Positions 1 through 6,871 of a DNA stretch of 27,742 nt are shown here, in pieces. The first letter of the stretch is position 1; every line of letters starts with the position of its first letter. Source of the stretch: an uncultured Oscillospiraceae bacterium (GTDB taxonomy: Bacteria > Bacillota > Clostridia > Oscillospirales > Ruminococcaceae); NCBI GenBank assembly GCA_910577365.1, contig CAJTMU010000028.1, positions 1 through 27,742 of the forward strand. Reading direction: 5' to 3'. A model generated the notes under the pieces. It was not told the DNA's origin, searched no databases, and saw only the letters and a program-made list of their open reading frames with translations. The position numbers were made by a program, and so were the translations under genes.

Positions 1-467
1 CTGATAAACTGGCTGCAACAGTTACATCCTTCATCTTTTGCCTGCATATTACCACAATCCTGCAACCGCTCCACATGAACGTCTGTAACACGCAAGAATA
101 TCCTCGCTGCCTCTTTCGGCATATGTACTGAGGGGTTCCATTGGCAATGTGGTATTTTATTATCTGCCTTGTAGTAATACTGCTCCTCGCCATAATTCAA
201 AGAACCTTTGCACCACGTCTCCCTCACATAGAGAATATCGCCGACTTGATACGGTGAACCTGCTTTTACATAATCATCTGGTAAATAAAATCCGCCCTTA
301 TCGTCACAAATCTTGCAAATGCCGTTTACGACCTCGCTTGTGCATTCACATGGATTATTTTTTACAATCCGCCTTGTAACCGTCTTTCTGCTGTCCTGAA
401 TCGCCCTCACCATATCAGTGTTGAACAGTATCGGTTTTGCTCTTTCGAGCAGTTCACTTCTTTTCAT
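1..467 (-). CDS. ASCH/PUA-like phage protein, partial (C-terminus beyond left edge)
   Basis: The frame is open from an ATG at 467 to the window edge, giving 155 residues without a stop. A GGAGG box sits just upstream of the ATG. The N-terminal part has the phrase ILFNTDMVRAIQ followed by KTVTRRIVK, and later GDILYVRETW. These are typical of a widespread phage family with an ASCH/PUA-like fold that follows DNA-modification genes. Four cysteines (CEC and CKIC, about residues 42-56) may bind zinc. The gene overlaps the end of the methyltransferase gene by 14 bases, so it is probably the next cistron of the early operon. ASCH domains are thought to bind RNA or modified nucleotides, but the substrate here is unknown. 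The family call is from memory of the motif pattern. Confidence 0.7.
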   Translation of the reverse strand, partial: MKRSELLERAKPILFNTDMVRAIQDSRKTVTRRIVKNNPCECTSEVVNGICKICDDKGGFYLPDDYVKAGSPYQVGDILYVRETWCKGSLNYGEEQYYYKADNKIPHCQWNPSVHMPKEAARIFLRVTDVHVERLQDCGNMQAKDEGCNCCSQFI

Positions 468-1464
468 AGGCTTCCTCCAATCTTCTTTCCATGATCCCGC
501 AGTAATCAGGATTAAGCTCGATCCCGATAAAATTCCGTCCATGTCTGTTCGCCACAACTCCCGTCGTACCACTTCCAGCAAAGGGGTCAAGAACCGTTCC
601 GCCTGTGGGACAACCCGCCAGTATGCAGGGCTCTATCAGCTTTTCGGGGAAAGTGGCGAAATGCGCCTCCTTGCAGCCTTTTGTTGAAACTATCCACACA
701 TCGCGCTTGTTCCTAAGCCCCGTGACGTTTTCGGTGTTTCCATGGCTTGTTCTGGCCATATCCGCCGAATTTTCATAAGTCCGATTATTCGTATACACAC
801 CGCCGCGAAACGTCCTTGAATTACCTTTCCGGCGCCGCGAGTTCGGCGTGAGAGTTCCTCTACTCCCTGCAGGCAGTGAGTTGTCAAAACCCATCGCTGG
901 CTCTCTTATCGCTTCATAATCAAAATAATATTTCTCGGATTTGCTAAGCAGAAATATATACTCATGGGACTTGGTACATCGGTCTTTCACACTCTCAGGC
1001 ATACAATTAGGCTTGTACCAGATGATGTCCTGCCGAAGATACCAGCCGTCGTTACGGAGCGCCAGAGCAAGCTCCCAGGGTATTCCCATTAAGTCTTTAC
1101 GCTTAAATTCCAAGTGCCTTGCAGACGGCAATATACCTCCGAATTTAATGTTTTCCTCCCGTGATATGGAATTACCATTGCAGGGAGTTCCGTCCGCGTT
1201 CCTGCCCTTTCCGCTGCCTGCGTAGCTGTCGCCCATATTAAGCCACAGAGTGCCGTTATATTTCAGAACGCGGCGTACCTCGCGGAATATCTCCACCAAC
1301 TTGTCTATGTATTCCGCGGGCGTTTCCTCCAGTCCGATCTGCTGGTCAACTCCGTAATCCCTCAGCCCGTAATATGGCGGTGAGGTCACGCAGCAGTCAA
1401 CGCTTTTTTCGGTGAGAGAACGCAGAGCTTTCAGCGCGTCAGATAAGATTACTTTATATGTCAT
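454..1464 (-). CDS. DNA adenine/cytosine-N4 methyltransferase, phage type
   Basis: This 336-residue protein should transfer a methyl group from S-adenosylmethionine to an exocyclic amino group of adenine or cytosine in DNA. The catalytic motif TSPPYYG lies near residues 27-33, and the SAM-binding motif FAGSGTTG lies near residue 295. That order (catalytic first, SAM site last) marks the beta class. The longer open frame begins upstream, but the ATG at 1464 has a GGGAG ribosome site and overlaps the preceding gene by only 11 bases, so I chose it. No restriction endonuclease is next to it, so it is an orphan phage methylase, perhaps protecting phage DNA from host restriction. TSPPY also allows N4-cytosine activity, so the methylated base is not settled. 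Confidence 0.9.
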   Translation of the reverse strand: MTYKVILSDALKALRSLTEKSVDCCVTSPPYYGLRDYGVDQQIGLEETPAEYIDKLVEIFREVRRVLKYNGTLWLNMGDSYAGSGKGRNADGTPCNGNSISREENIKFGGILPSARHLEFKRKDLMGIPWELALALRNDGWYLRQDIIWYKPNCMPESVKDRCTKSHEYIFLLSKSEKYYFDYEAIREPAMGFDNSLPAGSRGTLTPNSRRRKGNSRTFRGGVYTNNRTYENSADMARTSHGNTENVTGLRNKRDVWIVSTKGCKEAHFATFPEKLIEPCILAGCPTGGTVLDPFAGSGTTGVVANRHGRNFIGIELNPDYCGIMERRLEEAYEKK

Positions 1465-2356
1465 CTCTATTCTCCCTATCCGCCGCTTTTTTAGGGTTCT
1501 TATGCCATCTGGGGTCATCGCCTACCCACCAACGCATGACATCCTCTCCTGTACGCCAACCGACGTGACTTCCCAGATCGCGCTTGGTTAGGTTGATTAA
1601 CATTCTGTCAAACGCTCTCACATAGTTCAAACGGTACCGAGGATAAACTTCAAAATCATGTTTCATTCCTTTGCCGCCTTGCATAGGACAGCCAATACAG
1701 CCAATACGTCGGTGTCCGCATTGATAAAGCGGATTACTTTCACAACCGTAATGCCGAAGAAACTCCCACACTTCCGAATCCGTCCAATCTACAATTGGAT
1801 TTATCATTGATGAGGTCGTTCTGTAACAGCGTTCCACAACGCGCCGCGCTTCGTCGTTATCATCATTCATTACAAGCCCATTTTGTCTGTTGACAAAATA
1901 ATCCGCGCCGATCTCTTCCGCTATTTTTTGAGTGCCCACAGGCTTTCCGATAATCTTTACACGCCCTGCGCTTTCGGCTCGATTTCTGCTTTCAGCCCAA
2001 CGAACGCCGGTTATTTTAACTCTCCCCTTGCCACCGCGCTCTTTCAGTTCCTCACAGCAATAACGCGCTATTCTCGTTGGCGGCATTCCCTTTTCGGGTA
2101 TAAGCTTCCACATGGATTTTTCAGGCTTACTTATAATAACATTTGGAATTGAGCGAACGTAATACACCGTTTCGGGCGCGTCAACCGTTGTAAGATTATG
2201 TACAATATCATGCTTTATACCCGCAAGCGCCGCCAGAATACGTATAACGTCGCTGTCCTTGCCACCGCTGTAACACAGATAATACGGTTCGGTCTGCGGC
2301 TCAAACAATTTCAGTGTTTCAATTGCCCGAGCTTCCTTTCCCGATAGATTGCTCAC
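1454..2356 (-). CDS. PAPS-reductase-like PP-loop protein (phage type)
   Basis: This 300-residue protein carries the PP-loop SGGKDS at residues 30-35, the ATP-pyrophosphatase signature of the adenosine/phosphoadenosine phosphosulfate reductase and N-type ATPase superfamily. A Cys pair (about C100-C101) and the cluster C213, C220, C223 could hold a metal or Fe-S centre. It starts at a GTG behind a GGAG box; no ATG fits better. Phage proteins of this type are common in Firmicutes prophages. Their reaction is mostly unproven, and sulfur activation or nucleotide/DNA modification are both possible. The overlap with the methyltransferase gene suggests a linked role in DNA modification, but that is inference. 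Its start codon abuts an oppositely directed promoter at 2357-2385. Confidence 0.85.
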   Translation of the reverse strand: MSNLSGKEARAIETLKLFEPQTEPYYLCYSGGKDSDVIRILAALAGIKHDIVHNLTTVDAPETVYYVRSIPNVIISKPEKSMWKLIPEKGMPPTRIARYCCEELKERGGKGRVKITGVRWAESRNRAESAGRVKIIGKPVGTQKIAEEIGADYFVNRQNGLVMNDDNDEARRVVERCYRTTSSMINPIVDWTDSEVWEFLRHYGCESNPLYQCGHRRIGCIGCPMQGGKGMKHDFEVYPRYRLNYVRAFDRMLINLTKRDLGSHVGWRTGEDVMRWWVGDDPRWHKNPKKAADRENRDDI

Positions 2357-2385
2357 TTGACAATCACTCTCCTTTGTGATATAAT
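2357..2385 (+). promoter_or_regulatory. Perfect SigA-type promoter facing against the operon
   Basis: TTGACA at 2357-2362 and TATAAT at 2380-2385 are separated by exactly 17 bases, a perfect vegetative consensus. It reads rightward, opposite to every gene around it. The predicted start is near 2392. Its -35 box directly abuts the GTG start codon of the PAPS-reductase-like gene on the other strand. Confidence 0.65.
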
Positions 2386-2391
2386 GTACTT

Positions 2392-2438
2392 GTAAATATT
2401 TTTGTTTGCCGTGTCGGGTCAGTCCGCACGGCTTTTTT
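2392..2438 (+). ncRNA. Candidate ~47-nt antisense/small RNA
   Basis: Transcription from the perfect promoter upstream would begin near 2392 and meet an intrinsic terminator ending at about 2438. The product would be about 47 nt and too short for a protein. It is complementary to the end of the Lar-like gene and to the leader of the PAPS-reductase-like gene. It could therefore be an antisense regulator, a replication primer or simply an aborted transcript. No RNA family is recognised, and expression is inferred only from promoter and terminator geometry. Confidence 0.4.
2408..2438 (+). terminator. Intrinsic terminator of the candidate small RNA
   Basis: GCCGTG (2408-2413) pairs with CACGGC (2427-2432), with a further CGG/CCG pairing inside, and six T residues follow. 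The T run is present only for plus-strand transcription. Confidence 0.65.
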
Positions 2439-2628
2439 CTGTGTCTGCTCGGCGGTTCCAGGCTTCGGCGGCGTCCTGCTTTGTTTCACCGTTGAACTCG
2501 ACCTCGTGTCCACTGTTCGCGCCACACTTTTTGCACTCTCCGCCTACCCCGAACGGGCTATGCCACAGCTTTATTTCGGTGTTCCCGCAGAACGGGCATG
2601 GTTTCAGCTTAATCTCGCTCATTTTCAT
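2419..2628 (-). CDS. Lar-like restriction alleviation / zinc-ribbon protein
   Basis: This small 69-residue protein has two CxxC pairs (C11-x2-C14 and C32-x2-C35) and ends in AEAWNRR. That is the signature of the phage Lar family, which in the Rac prophage modulates host type I restriction. It probably folds as a zinc ribbon. The ATG at 2628 lies about 5 bases behind AAAGG; a GTG one codon upstream and an ATG two codons downstream are alternatives. It overlaps the preceding membrane-protein gene by 20 bases. A restriction-evasion role fits the methyltransferase two genes downstream, but many members of the family have no tested function. Confidence 0.75.
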   Translation of the reverse strand: MKMSEIKLKPCPFCGNTEIKLWHSPFGVGGECKKCGANSGHEVEFNGETKQDAAEAWNRRADTEKSRAD

Positions 2629-2923
2629 CACCGCCTTTCCTCGGAACGTCCCCCGAAACTGGTATTGAAGCCAATGCCACAGCCAATCCCACCGCGCACT
2701 TTACGGTGTGCCGGACCGTCCACACGTCATGAAACTCGGAGTGTCCTACCGCGCCAAAACAAATTATAATGCCCAGAGCAATAAGCGCTACCGCTATGAG
2801 CTGACGCTTTGCGGGATTATCGTCAGCGTCGCTTTCCTCCGCGTGTTCAACTCCGTTTATTTCCTCAATTGCCTTAATTGAATAACCGCATAAGCTCTTT
2901 GTGCTTGTGTTGTCGTATATCAT
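2609..2923 (-). CDS. Small membrane protein of unknown function
   Basis: The 104-residue product has an N-terminal acidic, soluble part and two hydrophobic segments, about residues 43-60 (LIAVALIALGIIICFGAV) and 77-93. It should therefore be a two-pass inner-membrane protein. An AAAGG box precedes the ATG. The gene sits between the ParB-like and Lar-like genes and overlaps the latter, so it belongs to the early operon. I do not recognise a family. Its position in the replication/early block rather than a lysis cassette argues against a holin, though the size and topology would allow one. Confidence 0.6.
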   Translation of the reverse strand: MIYDNTSTKSLCGYSIKAIEEINGVEHAEESDADDNPAKRQLIAVALIALGIIICFGAVGHSEFHDVWTVRHTVKCAVGLAVALASIPVSGDVPRKGGDENERD

Positions 2924-2953
2924 TTCAGTCTGCCTTTCTGCAATTTCGAGGGC

Positions 2954-4327
2954 TTATTCCTCGTCATCTTCATCAAATTCCTCATCGTCGTAATCCTCGT
3001 CATCATCTTCCGCCTGCGGCGCGTACAGCTCGCTTGTGCCGTTTCGCAGAGCAGTCTCCTCGTCTGACTCCTCATACCCAAGCACTTTAAGAAACTCGTA
3101 GATCCTGTCGAGACTTGCATTACTTGAATAGCAGCCGTTCCAGTCGTTGTAGCGGTTATTTTGGGAATCGCCCCAATAGGAATACGCAATATAGAGCAGC
3201 GACAGTTCCGGAGTGCGCTCTACGGTCTCTTTCACCTCGGAAAATTTCGCCGTTTCGGCTGCTTCGACATTCAGAAGCTGATTGCATAATCCCTGTCGAA
3301 ATCCTGCGTAATACCCCGCCGCGTAAGCTCTCTCACCGAGCAGAACGGCTATTTCCTTAATGTGCTTTTTTGCCGTCGCGTTGGAGATGTTTTTCAGGAA
3401 CTCTACCCGCAGCTCATAGGCTCTTTCGCCCGCTTCCTTTAACGCCGTGGTGCGTCGCTCTCGCTCCTCTCTTGCTTTTGCGCGCTCGATCTCCTGCGGA
3501 TCTGATTCGGCTTTATCTGCGCTCTTGAAAAGCGTGATAGTGCCATAGCTTACGAAAAAGTATACCTCGTCATGCGACTCAACTGCCGCGAGGAATTTGT
3601 CAATTTCTTCGTCCTTGTCCGGGTCTCCACAGCACACTATCCTGTCATAAGAACCGTTCCATCTGTCCGCGCTTGCAATCTCATTGAGCCCGTTTTCCTC
3701 GGCAAGCTTGTGCCATTCCTTTTCGTGAGCCTTTCTCTCCTGCTCGGTCAGCGCGTTTTTTATCCTGTAATCGAAATTATTTGTTCCGACATCGTCCAGC
3801 AGCTTGTTTCGGAGCTTGATATCCTCGATCTGGTTAAGTCGGTCAAGGTCGGCAAGAGATACCTGTCGTTCCGACGCTTTTTTGAGCTTGTCGCTGTCGA
3901 GCTCCAGCAGCTTAACACGGCGCCGGACTGTGCTTTGTGAAAAGCCCGTTTTGTCCGCGATAGCCGATATATCCTCCCCGAGGTCGAGCATAAGCTGAAA
4001 TCCCTGCGCCTGCTCGTATACTGTCAGGTCGGAGCGCTGAATGTTCTCCACAAGCATTGTAGCGACCTGCTCCTGTTCGGTCATTTCTGCGATAACGCAG
4101 GGCAGCTCTTCCAGACCCGCTATATCGGCTGCTTCGAGCCGTCTGTTGCCTATAACCACGTAATATGCGTCCTCATTGTCGATAGGAACGACGGTGAGGT
4201 TCTGCATTATGCCGTTCTGCTTAATGCTCTCGGTAAGCTCTGTAAGGTCTCCGAGATCCTTTCGGGGATTGTTCGGGTGGTGAAACAGCTTCCCGATCTC
4301 TATGTATGTCAAAACATTCTTGTTCAT
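2954..4327 (-). CDS. ParB/Spo0J-like nuclease-domain protein
   Basis: From the ATG at 4327 the protein has 457 residues. The open frame extends further, but this ATG has an AGAGG box at good spacing and begins right at the conserved domain. NPRKD (about residues 20-24), GNRR (about 60-63) and ENIQRSDLTVYEQA form the ParB N-terminal domain. A helix-turn-helix follows (ADKTGFSQSTVRRRVKLLEL, about residues 125-145). A long lysine/glutamate-rich region and an extremely acidic tail (DDDEDYDDEEFDEDDEE) close the protein. Chromosomal ParB binds parS and CTP. Phage relatives have been linked to partition, transcription control or nuclease activity. No ParA neighbour is present, so classical partition is unlikely. 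A short CCCC-TTTA-GGGG palindrome (4342-4353) lies in its leader. Confidence 0.85.
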   Translation of the reverse strand: MNKNVLTYIEIGKLFHHPNNPRKDLGDLTELTESIKQNGIMQNLTVVPIDNEDAYYVVIGNRRLEAADIAGLEELPCVIAEMTEQEQVATMLVENIQRSDLTVYEQAQGFQLMLDLGEDISAIADKTGFSQSTVRRRVKLLELDSDKLKKASERQVSLADLDRLNQIEDIKLRNKLLDDVGTNNFDYRIKNALTEQERKAHEKEWHKLAEENGLNEIASADRWNGSYDRIVCCGDPDKDEEIDKFLAAVESHDEVYFFVSYGTITLFKSADKAESDPQEIERAKAREERERRTTALKEAGERAYELRVEFLKNISNATAKKHIKEIAVLLGERAYAAGYYAGFRQGLCNQLLNVEAAETAKFSEVKETVERTPELSLLYIAYSYWGDSQNNRYNDWNGCYSSNASLDRIYEFLKVLGYEESDEETALRNGTSELYAPQAEDDDEDYDDEEFDEDDEE

Positions 4328-4356
4328 GGTTTGTCCTCTCTCCCCTTTAGGGGAAT

Positions 4357-4785
4357 TTAATTCCTGCCGATAAGAACGATCTCCGTTCTCGGCTGCTCCG
4401 AATAGAATTTCCGCACCCGCGCGTCGACTATGCACTTGTCATCGTCATAGGCTAAGCCGTTCAGAGCGTCGGCTACAAGTTTCCCGATGTTGTCCCAGTC
4501 GGGCTTCACGGTCGGACGTATCAAGCCATCTATCATCTTTGCCCGCGCCGCCTTTGACACGCTTTTCGGTATCTTCATGTAGGCGTTTATCTTCATCTCG
4601 ACGTATGTGCCCTTTGAAAATCGGGTGTTACCGCACTGCTTTCTGTACTCCAGAGCTATTTGCTGCTCGTGCAGTCTGGTTTTCTCAGGCGTGTATGTTG
4701 TGTTCGTGCAGCGGTTGTGCCGCGGGCGCTGTTTGCCGAAGGGCTCACCCAGAACAGTGAAGCATACTATGTCCGTTCCGCTCAT
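4357..4785 (-). CDS. rusA: RusA-family Holliday junction resolvase
   Basis: The 142-residue protein should cut Holliday junctions formed during phage replication and recombination, acting as a dimer on DNA. The family signature is clear: VLGEPFGKQRPR at the N-terminus, then KPDWDNIGKLVADALNGLAY with acidic residues at about D96, D98, D106 and D114-D116. An earlier in-frame start exists, but the ATG at 4785 has GGGAGG upstream and overlaps the stop of the replication gene as ATGA, a translational-coupling arrangement. The length is normal for the family. Confidence 0.93.
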   Translation of the reverse strand: MSGTDIVCFTVLGEPFGKQRPRHNRCTNTTYTPEKTRLHEQQIALEYRKQCGNTRFSKGTYVEMKINAYMKIPKSVSKAARAKMIDGLIRPTVKPDWDNIGKLVADALNGLAYDDDKCIVDARVRKFYSEQPRTEIVLIGRN

Positions 4786-5675
4786 CGCTTGCCCTCCCGT
4801 ATTTGTCGGATCAGTTCTTGTGTATCGGCGCATTCGGACGGAGTGTCGGGGGGGTGTTCATGGATTTGCCGCATTATTTCCTCCGCGTCAAAGCTGCTCG
4901 GCGCGGTTTTCTTTTTGGGCTGCTTCGACTGTTCCTCCTTGTAGCGCTCCACCACCCAATTCAGGATAGCGCGGTAATCGCTGTTGTACTTCTTGTCGTT
5001 AGCGCCTTTGTAGTTATCCAGAATCTCAACGCACCTTTTAGCGCCCTGTTCTCCGAGTTTCGCAACGAGCGAGGAATATTCCTCGTTGGTCATGCTGACA
5101 AACTCTCCGAACTGCTTCTTTTCGGGCTTTGGCTTATGGATGGCAGTCACCTTTCCGCTGGGAGACGGTAGATATTTTTCGGTACCGTCCTCGTGCGCGG
5201 GTATGTCTGTACTTCTGTTCTTCTGATCTTCTGTATTTCTGTATTTAATAAAGTAAGACTGTTGATTGTCTGTTGCTGGACTGTTGCCAGCCTGTTGTTC
5301 GTCTGTTGATTGCCTGTTGTTTGTGTGTTGCCCGTCTGTTGTTGGACTGCTGCTTCGACTGTTGATTTCAAAATCACAATCGTAGTCAATCAGCGTTATT
5401 ATGCTGAATTTCGAGGTGTTCTTGACTGTTATTTTGCCTGTTGATTTCAGACGATTAAGAACTGTTCTCGTTTGCTGAATGGTAAGTCCGCTTTGCGCTG
5501 CTATTTTGGGAATTGTTGCCGCTGCTTGTCCGCGCTTTAAAATCACGTTCTGATAACCCGTGTCCTGCCAGACAGCCCCCATCAGCAAGCGGATATAAAC
5601 AGCCAATGTATTGTTATCATGATACCATGCCCATTCCGGCAAACTGTTTGACAGTTTCACAAAGCCCATTTTCAT
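4782..5675 (-). CDS. DnaD-like phage replication protein
   Basis: The 297-residue protein looks like a replication organiser that loads host helicase at the phage origin. The N-terminal ~95 residues resemble the winged-helix N-domain of phage DnaD-like proteins (MGFVKLSNSLPEW opening; IAAQSGLTIQQTRTVLNRLKSTGKI as helix-turn-helix). The middle (about residues 100-160) is low-complexity, rich in Gln, Asn, Ser and Thr. The C-terminal part has YNSDYRAILNWVVERYKEE, matching the short domain that ends many such proteins. A GAGGAG box precedes the ATG at 5675. The low-complexity stretch is encoded by tandem DNA repeats with periods not divisible by three, so selection is on the DNA, probably as the origin. 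Confidence 0.8.
   Translation of the reverse strand: MKMGFVKLSNSLPEWAWYHDNNTLAVYIRLLMGAVWQDTGYQNVILKRGQAAATIPKIAAQSGLTIQQTRTVLNRLKSTGKITVKNTSKFSIITLIDYDCDFEINSRSSSPTTDGQHTNNRQSTDEQQAGNSPATDNQQSYFIKYRNTEDQKNRSTDIPAHEDGTEKYLPSPSGKVTAIHKPKPEKKQFGEFVSMTNEEYSSLVAKLGEQGAKRCVEILDNYKGANDKKYNSDYRAILNWVVERYKEEQSKQPKKKTAPSSFDAEEIMRQIHEHPPDTPSECADTQELIRQIREGKR
5207..5246. repeat. Five tandem 8-bp repeats (CTGTNNTT)
   Basis: CTGT or CTGA begins at 5207, 5215, 5223, 5231 and 5239, an exact 8-bp step, with TT usually closing each unit. The array lies inside the replication gene and is followed by an AT-rich stretch (about 5240-5258) that separates it from a second array. It is likely part of a replication origin, serving as initiator sites or unwinding element. 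Confidence 0.65.
5259..5369. repeat. Ten 11-bp iterons (CTGTTG core), candidate replication origin
   Basis: The hexamer CTGTTG starts at 5259, 5270, 5281, 5292, 5303, 5314, 5336 and 5359. One-base variants occur at 5325 (GTGTTG) and 5347 (CTGCTG). The step is 11 bp throughout except for a single 12-bp step at the end. One helical turn per unit would place bound initiators on one face of the DNA. Iterons inside the initiator gene are known in lambda O and in RepA_N-type plasmids. The 11-bp step breaks the codon frame, so it is not a protein repeat. Confidence 0.7.
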
Positions 5676-5730
5676 CGACTCCTCTCCGTCTTATTGTCGC
5701 ACATTCCCGACTGCAAATTACTGAACGTTT

Positions 5731-6156
5731 TCAGAAAGGATAGTCGTCGTCATCGGATATGGGCGGCGGTTCAAGAGCGGAAGGCGCGTTCTGCCCGTTG
5801 GTCGCAGGCGGCGCGGTTGAGGCTGCCGCGCCGTCCTTTTTCGGTTCTCCCGTAAAATGCAGGCGCTCGGCGATTATCTCATACCAAGTAGCGGGGTTTC
5901 CGTTTTTATCAGTATACTGCCTTGTCTGCATTTCGCCCTCAACCAGTATCATTCTGCCTTTTCCGAAATAGCGCGTTACAAACTCCGCGCTTGCTCTCCA
6001 TGCCACTACATTGAAAAAGTCTGTTTTTTTCTCCTCGTCCTTTTTCTGATAACGCCTGTCCACCGCAATACGAAAGCTACACACGCTGACTCCGTTCGGT
6101 GTCGTTTTAAGCTCAAGCTCGTGAGCTATCCTGCCCATCATAATGACTTTGTTCAT
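5731..6156 (-). CDS. ssb: Single-stranded DNA-binding protein
   Basis: The 141-residue protein has a complete OB-fold (opening MNKVIMMGRI; FFNVVAWRASAEFVTRYFGKG; GEMQTRQYTDKNG). A flexible Pro/Ala-rich linker leads to the acidic tip DDDDYPF, which recruits partner proteins in bacterial SSBs. It coats single-stranded DNA during phage replication and RecT annealing. An AGGAG box lies upstream. It sits between the metallo-beta-lactamase-fold gene and the replication gene, the usual Firmicutes prophage order. The intact tip suggests it can interact with host replication proteins. Confidence 0.96.
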   Translation of the reverse strand: MNKVIMMGRIAHELELKTTPNGVSVCSFRIAVDRRYQKKDEEKKTDFFNVVAWRASAEFVTRYFGKGRMILVEGEMQTRQYTDKNGNPATWYEIIAERLHFTGEPKKDGAAASTAPPATNGQNAPSALEPPPISDDDDYPF

Positions 6157-6169
6157 ATCTGCGTCTCTC

Positions 6170-6871
6170 CTAATGAATATATACCTCTGCGCCCGTAACG
6201 CGCTGTACAGCCTGTCTGAACCGCTGCTCGTCGCTGTTGTTGTCCGATAAGTGAACCAGATGGATTTCTTTCAGCCGTGACAAGTCGTTTGCTTTGAGGA
6301 AGTCTAATAGCCTCTCTAAGCTGAAATGGTTTCTCGCTATACGCGCGGCAAGCTCCGGCGCTATTATGCCCCTGCTTACGCTGTTGCGCAGTTCATGCTC
6401 CCCATGGTTGCACTCCACAATAAAGTATTGAATGCCGCTGAATTTACACTTGACATACGCCGTATCGACGAAATATACGGTTTTTTCATGTGTGAGCCTG
6501 CTGTATATCAGGTAACCCAGCGGCTCGGCTGCGTCATGTTTCACGCCAAAGCCCATAATCACAAATGAACCGACTATGAACTCTTTCGTCGCTGTTACGG
6601 CTTTGTATCGGTGTCCCTCTGCGTTGAGGGCTTGCAGAGTTCCCTCACTCGCGTAAACATCGATCCCGCGCTTTACAAGGTCTTTACAAGCCTTGCTGTG
6701 GTCTTGGTGTTCGTGTGTAACAAGGCAGGCTGAAACGCGGGAGAGCGTAAAACCGCTTCCGCGCTCCAGTTCCTTAATTGATATTCCCGCGTCCAGCAGG
6801 AGCGCGGTAACGCCGTCGCTTATCAGTGTGGCGTTGCCGCTGCTCCCCGACGCAATTACTTTAATTATCAT
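6170..6871 (-). CDS. Metallo-beta-lactamase-fold hydrolase (putative phage nuclease)
   Basis: The 233-residue protein has the metal-binding motif HEHQDH at residues 53-58 and further His/Asp residues (D135 region, H156 region, HLSDNN near the C-terminus). This matches the MBL fold of the YycJ-like branch. In many prophages such a gene directly follows recT, as here, where start and stop share one base (TGATG). A role as the exonuclease that makes single strands for RecT is attractive because no RecE, YqaJ or lambda-Exo-type nuclease is visible nearby. That function is inferred from position. Confidence 0.85.
   Translation of the reverse strand: MIIKVIASGSSGNATLISDGVTALLLDAGISIKELERGSGFTLSRVSACLVTHEHQDHSKACKDLVKRGIDVYASEGTLQALNAEGHRYKAVTATKEFIVGSFVIMGFGVKHDAAEPLGYLIYSRLTHEKTVYFVDTAYVKCKFSGIQYFIVECNHGEHELRNSVSRGIIAPELAARIARNHFSLERLLDFLKANDLSRLKEIHLVHLSDNNSDEQRFRQAVQRVTGAEVYIH

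Noticed and set aside
1..467. Search for the other end (attL) of the element at the left edge
   Set aside because: The left edge is still inside phage genes (ASCH-like), with no cotJC 3' sequence, so the second junction is outside the window.
2609..2923. Two-segment small membrane protein as a holin
   Set aside because: It sits in the early replication operon with no endolysin near it; size alone is not enough.
5259..5369. Regular short repeats that might be read as a CRISPR array
   Set aside because: Units are 11 bp with a 6-bp core and no 25-35 bp repeats or spacers; the array lies inside a coding gene and fits origin iterons.
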